This document shows positions 29,366 through 38,206 of a stretch of DNA of 45,228 bases, piece after piece (position 1 is the first letter of the stretch; each line of letters starts with the position of its first letter). Source of the DNA: a virus; IMG/VR virus record IMGVR_UViG_3300015371_000075, positions 1 through 45,228 of that record; one strand, 5' to 3'. The translations under genes were made by a program, and so were the position numbers. The notes under the pieces are model-generated. The model saw only the letters and a program-made list of their open reading frames with translations, was not told where the DNA came from and ran no database searches.

Positions 29366-29594
29366 ACAGTTCCTTAAGGAATGCGTCCGAGTCTTTGCCT
29401 TCGCTTTCGCAGGCGCTTTTCTGCCAGCTATCTCCGGAGTGTGGGTGGCTCCGAATTTCGATGCTGCTAAGGCAGTTGCAGTCTCCGCTCTTATCGCCTC
29501 TGTGGCGACAGCAGCTAAGGCTGTTCTGGACTTCCTTACTAAAGGTGTTTCTCCCGCGCCTTCTGTTGGTGTCCTTCCTGAGAGCGTAAAGTAA
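29349..29594 (+). CDS. Holin
   Basis: 81 aa. Two hydrophobic helices (about 13-33 and 40-62, including AFAFAGAFLPAISGVWVAP and AVAVSALIASVATAAKAVL) with a short polar turn and a charged tail match small class II-like phage holins. It would open the membrane for the amidase at 27180. It follows a small gene and is separated from the endolysin by 1.6 kb. Confidence 0.75.
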   Translation: MSASTKQFLKECVRVFAFAFAGAFLPAISGVWVAPNFDAAKAVAVSALIASVATAAKAVLDFLTKGVSPAPSVGVLPESVK

Positions 29595-29652
29595 AAAAAG
29601 AGGACGGAGCCAATTAAAAATGCCGACGAAGTGCGGCGGACTGCCCGTCCTC
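29594..29652 (-). terminator. Terminator for leftward transcripts
   Basis: GAGGACGG (29600-29607) and CCGTCCTC (29645-29652) form an 8-bp stem with a small internal hairpin. On the minus strand the stem is followed by a run of T (complement of 29593-29599). It would end transcripts coming from the internal-virion genes. Confidence 0.6.
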
Positions 29653-29655
29653 ATT

Positions 29656-29661
29656 TAGAAT
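29656..29661 (+). promoter_or_regulatory. TAGAAT -10 box
   Basis: TAGAAT ends 9 nt before ATG 29671, with a 3-nt leader. It sits right after the terminator stem. Confidence 0.45.
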
Positions 29662-29670
29662 AGTAGCAGA

Positions 29671-29925
29671 ATGTCTGTCTACAAAGAACAGAATCGACTG
29701 GAGGCTCTTAACGCTGATATCGATATGCGTATGTGGGAGCTTGTAGTAGAGATTCTTAACTGCGAAGACCTAGATCATTCAGTTGTTCTTGCGTATATGC
29801 GCGCTGCTTACGGGAAGGGATACTCAGATGCCATTAATGACGAAGGTAAACTGATTAAGGATCATTACTTGAAGATTCCTAAAAACCCCCTGAGCGAGAG
29901 CGATACTTCCTACGACGCCGCTTAG
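29671..29925 (+). CDS. Small helical hypothetical protein
   Basis: 84 aa. Acidic helices with VVLAYMRAAYGKGYSDAIND, similar in style to early proteins such as 3306-3542. Convergent with the 743-residue gene; the last 47 nt overlap it. Confidence 0.65.
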   Translation: MSVYKEQNRLEALNADIDMRMWELVVEILNCEDLDHSVVLAYMRAAYGKGYSDAINDEGKLIKDHYLKIPKNPLSESDTSYDAA

Positions 29926-32110
29926 TACGACCGAATTTACCTTCACGCTTTGCCTGCTTGTTTAGCTCCTTATGTATAGGCATCCTAGGAATGAAACCAG
30001 GCCCCCAAAGTTCCTGATTAAGTGCATCTAGAAGATCACCCTTCTTGTAAGAGCGAAGGTGTGGACTCAACCCAGCAGCAGAAGTTACGGTTGAGGCCCA
30101 AGGAAGACCTCTCAGATAATCAAGAGAAGCAGCCACAATAGCTCTGCGCTGCCAGTCAGGCATACCCTTTCTAATAAGTGGGTATCCAGTCTGAATATCT
30201 TTACCCGTCTGCATTGCGGTAAGCAACTGAGGAAGTGGGCCGCTCTCCTGCAGGAGGTTAAGTCCAGGAATAGGCCCACCCAAACGGAAAGGCTGTGTAA
30301 TTTGTTTCCCGACATCAGCGGCAGGCTGAAGTGAATAGATATTTGCAGGGTTAAGAACTGCTGAGGTTCCCCTCTTAGCGTTAGGATCACCTGCCTGAGT
30401 AGGGATAAGATACTGCGCCCAGAACGGAAGATCACCAAGAAGTCTGTTCTGTTCCTTTTTCCCTTCTTTTCCTGCGGAAAGCAAAGCTGCAGAAGCAATT
30501 GAATGCTCTGAGGGGAAACGAACGCCCAGGCGCGTAAGAGCCTTAAACATTGGATAGAAGATCGGGATTTGTGTACGCATAAACTGGCGCTCTCCCTGGA
30601 AGATGCGGCCAAAGGCACCCATTTCCTCTTCAGCCCTTCGGAGGGGAACGAAGTATTTAGAAGTAACTCCCTTTACTTTGATGTCCTGAATTGCAGCCTG
30701 AATTTTCTCAGGAGAATCAAGGCCCATTCTGCGAAATTCATTAAAGGCAGAAAGCTTTCTGATGTGACTCTCAGGAATGTTTGCAGCATGGCCTACAGTT
30801 CCCTGGATACCACGCTTCTCAAAAGACTCAGCAAGTCTTACTCTTTTTCCAGTGATCCTCTTTCCACGCAATTTCTTGGCTGCAATCCCAGCCATGCGTC
30901 CAGATTCAAGACCTTCAGCAATAGATCCAGCCTGTGCTTCACCAAGAGCCTTACGAAACATCTCAGCTTCCTTAGGATGTTTAATTGCGTCCTTAGTTGA
31001 CTTCACTGTCCGAATAGGATGGGTACCGAACAACTGCCCCGTCTGAACCATGTTCTGCAAGTAATATCTTGGCCTAGACCACATACCCATGCGCAAGAGG
31101 GCCATAGGAATCCCGATAGTCTTACCAATAGCTCCAGAAGAAGCTTCAATAGCCTGTTCAAGTTCGCCAGGTAGACGGCTCTCATTCTTAGAGATGTTTT
31201 CAAGGCGGCGGGAAGTCCGCTTGTTAATACCAATTCCCATATTCTCTGCAAAACGCTCTCGCGTTCTGATCTCCTTAAGGAGTTCTCTCTGAGCAGATTC
31301 CTTGCTTCGTACTTTTTCTCGACCCTTGCGAAGAGTTCTGAAGAGAGGATTAGGAGAAGTAGGTACATCAAGATAACCACCCTTAAGACGCCTGTTGTAA
31401 GTAGGCTGCTTCATAGCCTCTCGTCCAAATGCTCGTGCAGCCTGACGTGCGTTATATGCCTTATTGAGGTTTGCTCCACCCTTTGTTCTCTTAATAAATG
31501 ATTTAGTGTTAGTTCTCTCAGCCTGAAGGCGTCCGTACTTCTGTTCAAAGGCCGTTACTTCCTTTCGTGTTACTCCGTATCTCTTAAGCTGAGTTGGAGA
31601 CATCTTTTTTCCCATACCACGCTCTGCCTCATGGACTGCAGCGTGCATAGGATTAACTTTCCCCTTCTGAAGATCACGAGCAGCCTTCAAAGCTCTCGAT
31701 CCCGCGCCTAGACGCGCTGCAGCGCCACCGCCTGCAGAGAGCAAGGCGAGGACATCAAAAATAGGAGCAGAAAGATCCCCTCCTTTACCTACGTTTCTCC
31801 AGGCGTTGTATTCGCCAATGGCGATGTTCTTACCAAGCTTTGTAGTGCGCCTAAACGGGCGTCTAAGAGGATGCCTTCCTAGATCGTAAGTGTCCTTCCC
31901 TACCGCCCTTCCTGTCATATAGGCAGCAGTAGGAATTCCTGTAATTCCGTGGTACAGACCCTTTCCAGTACCGCTTACATACTTTCCGATCTTTCCAAAG
32001 CCCTTAGCCTGTGGAGCGCGCTTAGAACGGATACGGCTCCTAGCAGCCCTACGAGAGGTCTGTTGGGCGATTCTTTGTTCCCTAGCGATCCTGGGGTCGA
32101 TGACCGGCAT
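29879..32110 (-). CDS. Large basic internal-virion or ejection-type protein
   Basis: 743 aa. Strongly basic at both ends (TSRRAARSRIRSKRAPQAKG; end GRTKRRRRKYRSRSGGF), with long helical stretches and a few hydrophobic, glycine-rich segments (APIFDVLALLSAGGGAAA; IGKTIGIPMALLRMG). Position beside nozzle, fibre and hydrolase genes suggests a protein carried in the capsid and ejected with DNA, as T7 gp16-class proteins are. No enzyme motif seen. Leaderless ATG with the box at 32117-32122. Confidence 0.6.
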   Translation of the reverse strand: MPVIDPRIAREQRIAQQTSRRAARSRIRSKRAPQAKGFGKIGKYVSGTGKGLYHGITGIPTAAYMTGRAVGKDTYDLGRHPLRRPFRRTTKLGKNIAIGEYNAWRNVGKGGDLSAPIFDVLALLSAGGGAAARLGAGSRALKAARDLQKGKVNPMHAAVHEAERGMGKKMSPTQLKRYGVTRKEVTAFEQKYGRLQAERTNTKSFIKRTKGGANLNKAYNARQAARAFGREAMKQPTYNRRLKGGYLDVPTSPNPLFRTLRKGREKVRSKESAQRELLKEIRTRERFAENMGIGINKRTSRRLENISKNESRLPGELEQAIEASSGAIGKTIGIPMALLRMGMWSRPRYYLQNMVQTGQLFGTHPIRTVKSTKDAIKHPKEAEMFRKALGEAQAGSIAEGLESGRMAGIAAKKLRGKRITGKRVRLAESFEKRGIQGTVGHAANIPESHIRKLSAFNEFRRMGLDSPEKIQAAIQDIKVKGVTSKYFVPLRRAEEEMGAFGRIFQGERQFMRTQIPIFYPMFKALTRLGVRFPSEHSIASAALLSAGKEGKKEQNRLLGDLPFWAQYLIPTQAGDPNAKRGTSAVLNPANIYSLQPAADVGKQITQPFRLGGPIPGLNLLQESGPLPQLLTAMQTGKDIQTGYPLIRKGMPDWQRRAIVAASLDYLRGLPWASTVTSAAGLSPHLRSYKKGDLLDALNQELWGPGFIPRMPIHKELNKQAKREGKFGRTKRRRRKYRSRSGGF

Positions 32111-32116
32111 ACCTAA

Positions 32117-32122
32117 ATCTTA
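32117..32122 (-). promoter_or_regulatory. TAAGAT -10 box within a dyad
   Basis: On the minus strand TAAGAT ends exactly 6 nt before ATG 32110. The surrounding ACCTAA-GAT-TTAGGT is a perfect 6+6 inverted repeat, a possible operator. Confidence 0.55.
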
Positions 32123-32124
32123 GG

Positions 32125-33465
32125 TTACTTGCCCTTTTTAGGCTTCCGCTTACCAGGTCTGACGTAAGTTCCATTGCCTCCGACGATTTCCCGTCCTGAG
32201 ATAGTGGACATCACGTAGTTGAAGATATTCTTCCCTGCGTTAGAGGTGGGATCAATTCCTGCGGCCCTAATTGCAGCATTAATCTTCTTCATAACAACGG
32301 TATCTCCATATTTCACTAGATACCGAACCAAACCGTCAGGACGAAGAACTGCAGCAAGAGCATTCTTTCTTGCTCTTTCTAGAGCAGCACTGTTAGGAGC
32401 TTTAGCCCCTCCCTGAGTCTTAGCACTAGCCGCGATATTTGCTGATTCAACCCTAGCCCCTGCAGCGATGTTTGCAGCTTCAATGGTTGTCGCACTCCTA
32501 ATCCCGGCGACAGTCTGCTGTGCCTGAGCCTTCTCACGCTCCATCTGAACCTTAATCTTGTTAGCAGCCTTCTTATCCCTGGAGGCAACAGCAATCTCCC
32601 AACGACGCTGCAAGAGTTCCTGACGCTTCCAGTAATTCTCCCAATATCTATTAACTGCATCTTCCTTGACCTTATCCAGACGCTCCTGTTCCTGCTGCTT
32701 CTGGCCTGTTTCATATTCAAACTTATTCATGGTGTATTCATTGCGAGCAGAAGCCTGATCCTGTCTGATCCCGAATTCCTGCTCTGAATATGCAGCGAGA
32801 AGATCTGCGACATCCTGCGCGTATTGAGCTTCAAGTTCCTGGGCAACAATTGCAGGCTGTTTCTGAGCGTATTCCTTTTCCTCAGCCTGGCGACCGATAA
32901 GTCGCTGAACATCACCCTGATCCATCGCGTAATTTGCCCCACCAAGACCGGAGTAATACTGCGAAAGATCCCCAGTTGCTTTATCGGTTGCAGCCCCAGG
33001 AGCGTTAATCAAAGAAAGACGAGAGAGAAGATCTGCCTTAGCCGCAGAGCCTTCGCCCTTCAACTGATTAAGAACTGCATCGTTAACAGCAGCGGATTCC
33101 TTGATTGCCTTCCCGTAGTTAGCTTCAATCAAGGGATTCTGTCCTGCATAAAGCTGTCTGATTGCCTCTTCCCTTCCAGTGAGATTCCCCTTTAGCATCC
33201 CGAGGTCTGATTGACGCCTAGAGGCGAGCATGTTTAGAAGTTCTGAATAGCTGTCGGCAAAAGCTGGATAACCGGAAGAGGAAGATGAACTCCCGCTTGA
33301 AATACCGGCAAGGCTTCCACGGACTCCTGAATTAATCCCCAGGGGGTGAGTAACCCCTCCTGTCCCGTAAGGCGCAGAGCGCCCGTAGAGGCTTCTAGGG
33401 AGTATTGTCCTAGCCAATCTCGGCTTGTTATACAGGGAGGAATTAGGGCCGTAGTAGGTAGCCAT
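32125..33465 (-). CDS. Coiled-coil internal-virion-type protein
   Basis: 446 aa. A Gly/Ser/Tyr-rich N-terminus (ATYYGPNSSLYNKPRLARTI), then long heptad-like helices rich in Gln, Glu, Lys (about 190-330), and a basic end (GKRKPKKGK). Fits a capsid core or ejection protein acting with the 743-residue protein. Alternatively a tail-shaft component. Its promoter (TATCAT, 33474-33479) interleaves with that of 33486. Confidence 0.6.
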   Translation of the reverse strand: MATYYGPNSSLYNKPRLARTILPRSLYGRSAPYGTGGVTHPLGINSGVRGSLAGISSGSSSSSSGYPAFADSYSELLNMLASRRQSDLGMLKGNLTGREEAIRQLYAGQNPLIEANYGKAIKESAAVNDAVLNQLKGEGSAAKADLLSRLSLINAPGAATDKATGDLSQYYSGLGGANYAMDQGDVQRLIGRQAEEKEYAQKQPAIVAQELEAQYAQDVADLLAAYSEQEFGIRQDQASARNEYTMNKFEYETGQKQQEQERLDKVKEDAVNRYWENYWKRQELLQRRWEIAVASRDKKAANKIKVQMEREKAQAQQTVAGIRSATTIEAANIAAGARVESANIAASAKTQGGAKAPNSAALERARKNALAAVLRPDGLVRYLVKYGDTVVMKKINAAIRAAGIDPTSNAGKNIFNYVMSTISGREIVGGNGTYVRPGKRKPKKGK

Positions 33466-33466
33466 T

Positions 33467-33479
33467 TAAACTAATGATA
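33467..33479. promoter_or_regulatory. Interleaved divergent -10 boxes
   Basis: Plus-strand TAAACT (33467-33472) serves ATG 33486 with a 7-nt leader AGGACAT. Minus-strand TATCAT (33474-33479) ends 8 nt before ATG 33465. The two start regions overlap. Confidence 0.5.
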
Positions 33480-33485
33480 GGACAT

Positions 33486-34499
33486 ATGGCCTATCTCAGT
33501 AATTATCTCTCTTCAAGGGGCGGAACCAGCGGAAGTCGGTATTCAGGAGCCTCCTATGCCTTGCCCAGGAAATACTCTCCGTATGAGGTTCCACGGAGAG
33601 GGGTTAATCCTATTGAGCAACAGCAGAGTCCTTATGCTGGACAGGATTTGAATTCAGCCCTGCTTATGCAGAAGCAGATTTCTCAGCAGTCTAGGCCGTC
33701 TAATCAGTTTGGGAGCACTTATGACTACGATCCAATCCTTTCTAAGATTCAGGCTCTTTCAGGTCAGTCCGTAGCGAATGCGAAAACTAATGCAGGACAG
33801 CTTCGTAGAGAGGCTGTAATCGCCTCTGGTGCCGTTCCTGTTGCTAAAGAGCTTGGATTCCAGGATGCTGATATCTCTGCCGCTCAACAGAACCCTGAAT
33901 CAGAGCTTGCTGCTCTGCAGAGAGAATTTGAAGCTAGAAAGGCACAGCTAATTGAGGCTCTTAACAGTCAGAATCTTATGTACTCCGGAGAATACGTCCA
34001 GAGCCTTGCTGATCTAGGTCAGGGTAGAGCTAGTGCTGAGGGGCAGATCGGCTCGCGCCTGCGTGAATTGCTTGGTGGAATTGATGCCGGTGTCTTGGAT
34101 TCCGAGGAAGCTGCAAGACAGGCTGAATTGGAAGCACAACAGGAAGAGGCTCTTAGGCGACAGTTTATGACGCAGCCTGTTTACGATCCTGTTACCGGAC
34201 AGTACACCTACCCGACTGGATGGGATCATGGTGCTGCTTCTGGTGTTGGTGGCGGCGGTACTCCTACATGGGTAGATGAAAACGGCAACTTCCGTTCAGA
34301 TCCTATTCCTGCCGGGTATATGCCCTCTGGTCAGGGAGGGAATTACAACGGCCAGATTATTCCGTCTTACGCTCCATATACGCCTACATACGCACCGTCT
34401 GGAGATACGAGTGCAACGGTTCCTCCGTTTTCTGCGCCACCTGATCCTCTCACTCTTCTTTTGGGTGGCTCTGATTTGATTAATAGATACAGAGGTTAA
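33486..34499 (+). CDS. Structural-type protein, Tyr/Gln/Gly-rich
   Basis: 337 aa from ATG 33486 (an ATG at 33474 lies inside the promoter). N-terminal Tyr/Ser/Arg-rich region (MAYLSNYLSSRGGTSGSRY), a coiled coil around 150-220 (LAALQREFEARKAQLIEALN), and a Pro/Gly/Tyr-rich tail. Layout resembles the divergent 446-residue protein, so they may be distant relatives. Probably a virion protein. Confidence 0.6.
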   Translation: MAYLSNYLSSRGGTSGSRYSGASYALPRKYSPYEVPRRGVNPIEQQQSPYAGQDLNSALLMQKQISQQSRPSNQFGSTYDYDPILSKIQALSGQSVANAKTNAGQLRREAVIASGAVPVAKELGFQDADISAAQQNPESELAALQREFEARKAQLIEALNSQNLMYSGEYVQSLADLGQGRASAEGQIGSRLRELLGGIDAGVLDSEEAARQAELEAQQEEALRRQFMTQPVYDPVTGQYTYPTGWDHGAASGVGGGGTPTWVDENGNFRSDPIPAGYMPSGQGGNYNGQIIPSYAPYTPTYAPSGDTSATVPPFSAPPDPLTLLLGGSDLINRYRG

Positions 34500-35422
34500 G
34501 CGTACTCTGTAACAATAATTACTCCAGCCCCGCCTGCTCCACCTGCTCTTGTGGTTGCATTATTCTGCCCAATTGCGCCACTGCCACCTCCACCATACTG
34601 GCCTCCTGCGGCACCAGCAACACTAGCTCCTGTGGGAATTGAAGGAAGAAGTGCTCCCTGTCCTCCGCGAGCAGCATTACCGCCCTGGCTACATACAGAG
34701 AAAGTATTTCCGTTGTTATGACCGACATTTCCTTTCTGACCGTCTAGTTTTACGTCTCCAGTACATCCAGAAGCAGCGCCGCCAGCGCCTCCTGCAACCG
34801 TGGCAACACCTGAGTTTCCTACAGAACCTCCTAGTCCACCTTTTGCAACTACAACTGTAGAGTTAAAAGTTGAATCTCCACCGTTACCACCATTGGCATT
34901 ATCGTTTGCTGTGCCAGCGGCACCGGCAGAATAAGAAACACTAGAGAATCCTGATGTTACAAGCTTTAAGGCATACGCCCCTCCACCTCCACCTCCACCT
35001 GAGGTGTTAACTCCGGTTGAGTTTGGAACTCCACCACCACCGCCTCCAGCCCCAATACACTCAACGATGATTTTGTTGGTTCCTGAAGTAGGGGTATAAG
35101 TGCCAGATCCAGTAAGAACCTGAACTCCAACAATTGTTGAAGAGGAAACAGTCTGCCATGTTTGATCCTCTCTAAGGAACTTCGTAGAGCCACCAGAACC
35201 AGAGCCAAGGCTTGAAGCACCGATACGGGTTGAGGAAGATCTAGCAAACTGGGTACCAGCCCAAACCACAGTTTCACCAGAAGCAAGGGCAGGCTGTCCT
35301 TTGAAATTATTCCCGTCGATGCCCCCGTTTAGGGCATTCCTAAGTTCCGAGTTATTCGTAGCAATAAGACCAGAGGCTACGGTAGTGCCAGTGGTTGGAT
35401 CTGTGAGAGTTACTGTGCCCAC
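34496..35422 (-). CDS. Glycine-rich tail fibre or adhesin
   Basis: 308 aa. The middle has KFLREDQTW, a fibre motif seen near knob domains. The last 180 residues contain long Gly runs (AGGGGGG, SGGGGGGG, GGAGGAG) like the polyglycine-sandwich adhesins of some phages that bind host receptors. It should be the receptor-binding tip. GTG start from a leaderless promoter. Convergent 4-nt overlap with 34499. Confidence 0.8.
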   Translation of the reverse strand: MGTVTLTDPTTGTTVASGLIATNNSELRNALNGGIDGNNFKGQPALASGETVVWAGTQFARSSSTRIGASSLGSGSGGSTKFLREDQTWQTVSSSTIVGVQVLTGSGTYTPTSGTNKIIVECIGAGGGGGGVPNSTGVNTSGGGGGGGAYALKLVTSGFSSVSYSAGAAGTANDNANGGNGGDSTFNSTVVVAKGGLGGSVGNSGVATVAGGAGGAASGCTGDVKLDGQKGNVGHNNGNTFSVCSQGGNAARGGQGALLPSIPTGASVAGAAGGQYGGGGSGAIGQNNATTRAGGAGGAGVIIVTEYA

Positions 35423-35428
35423 AGATTT

Positions 35429-35434
35429 ATTCTA
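35429..35434 (-). promoter_or_regulatory. TAGAAT -10 box of the Gly-rich fibre gene
   Basis: TAGAAT ends exactly 6 nt before GTG 35422 on the minus strand. No SD. Confidence 0.6.
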
Positions 35435-35457
35435 GGTTCCTGAATCCTCCGGATTCC

Positions 35458-36960
35458 TTACTTCATGCCAAGGTCAAAAGTAAGGAAGGAGATATAAGCC
35501 AATTCCCAGGCCCCTACTTCTGTAGGAACGGTTCCACCCGCAACAGTCTGTCCTGCATAGCTGAGGGAAGATGTTTCTGTAATCGTGCAGGAAACAGCCC
35601 TGTAAACCCCGATTGAATAGAAGTCCTGATAAGACTGGAAATACAGAGGCCCCCAGAGAGTATCTGGGTCATCCCACTCATAAAGGGGATCATCCCAGAT
35701 TGCCCCACCAGGATTAAGAGAGACATCCAATGCTCCACGGGAAGCTCCATTCTGGTAATCCTTATAGATATCTACAGAGAAATCTCCGCGTCCTACGACG
35801 CGAGCCATACGAAGACGAGCCTTCCGGCTCTCTGCCGGTTCTGCCCATCGAGTCTGAAAGATGGAAGTAATAGCTGTACCTGCATCAGTTCCGCCCTTCC
35901 CGAAGTTATAAATCCTTCCGTTTGACGTAGGTGAACCGAAGATCATATCGGTGTTCGTTTCGTTGATTGCTGCATACGCAGAACCAGCATTCGTATGCAC
36001 GGTTAGCCATTTAGCATCTGGGTTGAATTCTAGGGCGATTGAGTTCGCGGTAGCACCCGCGCGAGGGAGAGAGAAGTAAAGCCTGTCCTGGTATCTACCA
36101 GCGCAATACAAGTCGCTTCGCGTCTGGTTAATCTGCGCTTTATGAAAGAGAGGCTCCATCAGACGGCTTTCTTCCCTCATAGGGTTAAGACCATCTGTTG
36201 AGTAGATGCCCCTCGTGCTAATTACATATGTTCGTCCGTAAGCTGAGACACCACCAATGTTGCTACCGCAACCGATGGAGGGGTCAATAGTCTGGTAGGC
36301 TCCAGTCGATGGATCGTTGACGCGGTAAGCAGAGGCATCCTTAAAGACAAGCAAACCCGGTCGCCCGGCGATATCGAGGCCGGAAGCCCCAGCAAGGAGA
36401 GTAATTCGGGCAGAATCTTTCTCCCGCAGGTCAACGAAAGAGTTGACCCCGAAGGTAGATGGATTTCCAGCATCACTTCTCCAGAGTCTTGCAGGAACGA
36501 GGACATCATTTACCCAAACCTTATTCTGCCATGTCGCACATGTAGTGCCTTTCGGCGCTGATGCGACGGCGGATACCGTTGTTCCATCGTATACATAAGA
36601 TCCATCGGTGGGGTGCGTGAAGAAGAGGTTTCCTCCAAACTCACAGATACCGGCCCTCTCGCTGGTGGTGAAAGTCTTGAATGCAGCCGCAGATCCTCTA
36701 TGAAGTCCTGCACCAATCTGCTGGACAACTTCCCCTTTGGTAGCCCAGTAGAAAATGTTACTAACAAGTCCAGTCCCAACCTGAGTTCCATATCTGTCTT
36801 CATAACCAAGGCGCTTCATAGCATACCCGCGCTCGTCAATAGTTACGTTGCTTGAATACGGGAATTCGTTAGGAGCAAGCTCAGAGGGCCAGTCACGGGC
36901 ATTAGTCCCTCCACTGAAGTCCCTGAAAACTAGATCCCTAGGCGGTCTGCTTTTAGCCAC
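35458..36960 (-). CDS. Tail nozzle / stabilisation-type protein
   Basis: 500 aa. N-terminal VFRDFSGGTNARDWPSEL and the pattern N-V-x-D-x-x-G-x-x-x-x-R-x-G (NVTIDERGYAMKRLGYED) are typical of podovirus nozzle, tubular B or P22 gp10-like beta-propeller proteins. Rest is beta-rich with many Gly/Thr. Joins the adaptor (36970) to the fibres. GTG start, leaderless. Confidence 0.8.
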   Translation of the reverse strand: MAKSRPPRDLVFRDFSGGTNARDWPSELAPNEFPYSSNVTIDERGYAMKRLGYEDRYGTQVGTGLVSNIFYWATKGEVVQQIGAGLHRGSAAAFKTFTTSERAGICEFGGNLFFTHPTDGSYVYDGTTVSAVASAPKGTTCATWQNKVWVNDVLVPARLWRSDAGNPSTFGVNSFVDLREKDSARITLLAGASGLDIAGRPGLLVFKDASAYRVNDPSTGAYQTIDPSIGCGSNIGGVSAYGRTYVISTRGIYSTDGLNPMREESRLMEPLFHKAQINQTRSDLYCAGRYQDRLYFSLPRAGATANSIALEFNPDAKWLTVHTNAGSAYAAINETNTDMIFGSPTSNGRIYNFGKGGTDAGTAITSIFQTRWAEPAESRKARLRMARVVGRGDFSVDIYKDYQNGASRGALDVSLNPGGAIWDDPLYEWDDPDTLWGPLYFQSYQDFYSIGVYRAVSCTITETSSLSYAGQTVAGGTVPTEVGAWELAYISFLTFDLGMK

Positions 36961-36966
36961 ACTTAG

Positions 36967-36972
36967 ATTTTA
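36967..36972 (-). promoter_or_regulatory. TAAAAT -10 box of the nozzle gene
   Basis: TAAAAT ends exactly 6 nt before GTG 36960. It overlaps the end of the adaptor gene, so the nozzle has its own promoter. Confidence 0.6.
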
Positions 36973-37569
36973 GGGCCAGGAGGGATACGTGTCCCCGAAA
37001 GTCACTACCTTAGTGAGATAATTCGCCTTCATATCTGCGATGCCCCGCTGCCAGTCGTCCTCAAAAGATTCCCAAGAGGGATCATTCTCCAGGCGGAGGC
37101 CGTGAGAAGCTGCACCTGAAGCCAAAACCAAGTGGAATTCAGAAGGAATTGCCGGGATGTCTCCATCTGCAGAAAGAGGAGTGAAAACCACCTCTGAAAG
37201 CAGTTTGAATGTCCTATTCTGGCCCATCGGCCTATCAAAGATGATGTTATTCCCTACAACCGTCCAGTTATAAGGTGTTCCGGAGGTTTCAGAGGCCAAT
37301 TCATAGAAATCCTCTGGACGAATAGGGGATGTGACATCAAAATTTGTGTTTGTAGAGTCCCAAAGACCGATAACCCTGACTCCAGAAGCAAGAGTGTAAG
37401 TAGAGGCGTTGAGATTCACTGCGATATCAGAGACAGCCAGCTTAAAAGTCCACGGCTCCATCCCCCAAAGCCGTCCGTAACGGTAATTCAGCCAGTTTTT
37501 AGCGTTAGGGCGTTTATCCGACCCGAATCTGTCTGAGAGAACCTCATTCTGTAGCTCTAGAAAGGTCAT
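36970..37569 (-). CDS. Head-tail adaptor (SU10-adaptor type)
   Basis: 199 aa. MTFLELQNEVLSDRFGSD, NWLNYRYGRLWGMEPW and the beta-rich middle (VVGNNIIFDRPM) followed by AASHGLRLEND match the podovirus adaptor that sits under the portal. ATGA overlap with the upstream membrane gene. Confidence 0.85.
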   Translation of the reverse strand: MTFLELQNEVLSDRFGSDKRPNAKNWLNYRYGRLWGMEPWTFKLAVSDIAVNLNASTYTLASGVRVIGLWDSTNTNFDVTSPIRPEDFYELASETSGTPYNWTVVGNNIIFDRPMGQNRTFKLLSEVVFTPLSADGDIPAIPSEFHLVLASGAASHGLRLENDPSWESFEDDWQRGIADMKANYLTKVVTFGDTYPSWP

Positions 37570-37895
37570 TCCTTACAGTCTAATAGTCTCATAGTTTTAA
37601 GGGTGAGTTCATCTCTACGAAGTCCATCCTCAATTAGATCCTTTGAGACCCCTGGAATCCTCCCTCCAGCATCCAAGAAGGCTTTCGTAGATCTCACTCT
37701 CTGTTGAAGGTTGTCCTGTTGGGCACACAGAAAGACCACTGCAGTTCTGTTCTTCTCAATCTCACTCTCGATCTTTGCATTCTGCTGCCTAATAATCACT
37801 CCATAGATACACAGAACAATCCCCATGCTGACCACAAAGATGGATAGGGCAACTCTAGCTCCCCTAGTGATAGGGAAGCGATCTTTAAGAGCCAT
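37566..37895 (-). CDS. Membrane protein with Cys-containing coiled coil, third of a cassette
   Basis: 109 aa from ATG 37895. TM helix (RVALSIFVVSMGIVLCIYGV) then a periplasmic-type helical domain with Cys in FLCAQQDNLQQR and LLDCKE. The layout is that of small actinophage membrane proteins near lysis genes. Could support membrane or wall disruption. Overlaps the 59-residue gene by 11 nt. Confidence 0.65.
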   Translation of the reverse strand: MALKDRFPITRGARVALSIFVVSMGIVLCIYGVIIRQQNAKIESEIEKNRTAVVFLCAQQDNLQQRVRSTKAFLDAGGRIPGVSKDLIEDGLRRDELTLKTMRLLDCKE

Positions 37896-38064
37896 TTTTA
37901 TTTCCGTTACTCTTCCCATAAAGAAATCCTGTCACAATAAGCATAACTGGCGTGATGATGCTCAGGGCTGTGTAGTCCTTAAGGAAGAGAGACACCAAGG
38001 CGACTGCAACCCAACACCCAGAAACGAGGATGGAAATAAGAACAATTAGCTGTTCTCTGTTCAT
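37885..38064 (-). CDS. Small two-TM membrane protein, holin-like
   Basis: 59 aa from ATG 38064, with AAGGA upstream. Two helices (LIVLISILVSGCWVAVALVS and ALSIITPVMLIVTGFL) and a short basic tail. Second gene of a three-gene overlap cassette; its ATG overlaps the stop of the 30-residue gene. Confidence 0.65.
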   Translation of the reverse strand: MNREQLIVLISILVSGCWVAVALVSLFLKDYTALSIITPVMLIVTGFLYGKSNGNKNGS

Positions 38065-38153
38065 CGGCAATTCCTTCCCACTAAGAACCCCAATAAAAAG
38101 CAGATGGGATAACTCAGAATGATTAAAGTGGTTGTTATTGCCAAAAAAGACAT
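38061..38153 (-). CDS. 30-residue membrane peptide, first of a cassette
   Basis: ATG 38153 directly follows AGGAGG, too close for good use; an in-frame TTG 9 nt downstream (38144) is the more likely start. One TM helix (TTTLIILSYPICFLLGFLVG). Its TGA overlaps the next ATG (ATGA), supporting expression. Confidence 0.5.
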   Translation of the reverse strand: MSFLAITTTLIILSYPICFLLGFLVGRNCR

Positions 38154-38206
38154 CCTCCTTTCAGTATGACAGATGTAAAATGCAGACTATCTCGACTTCA
38201 CTCAGT

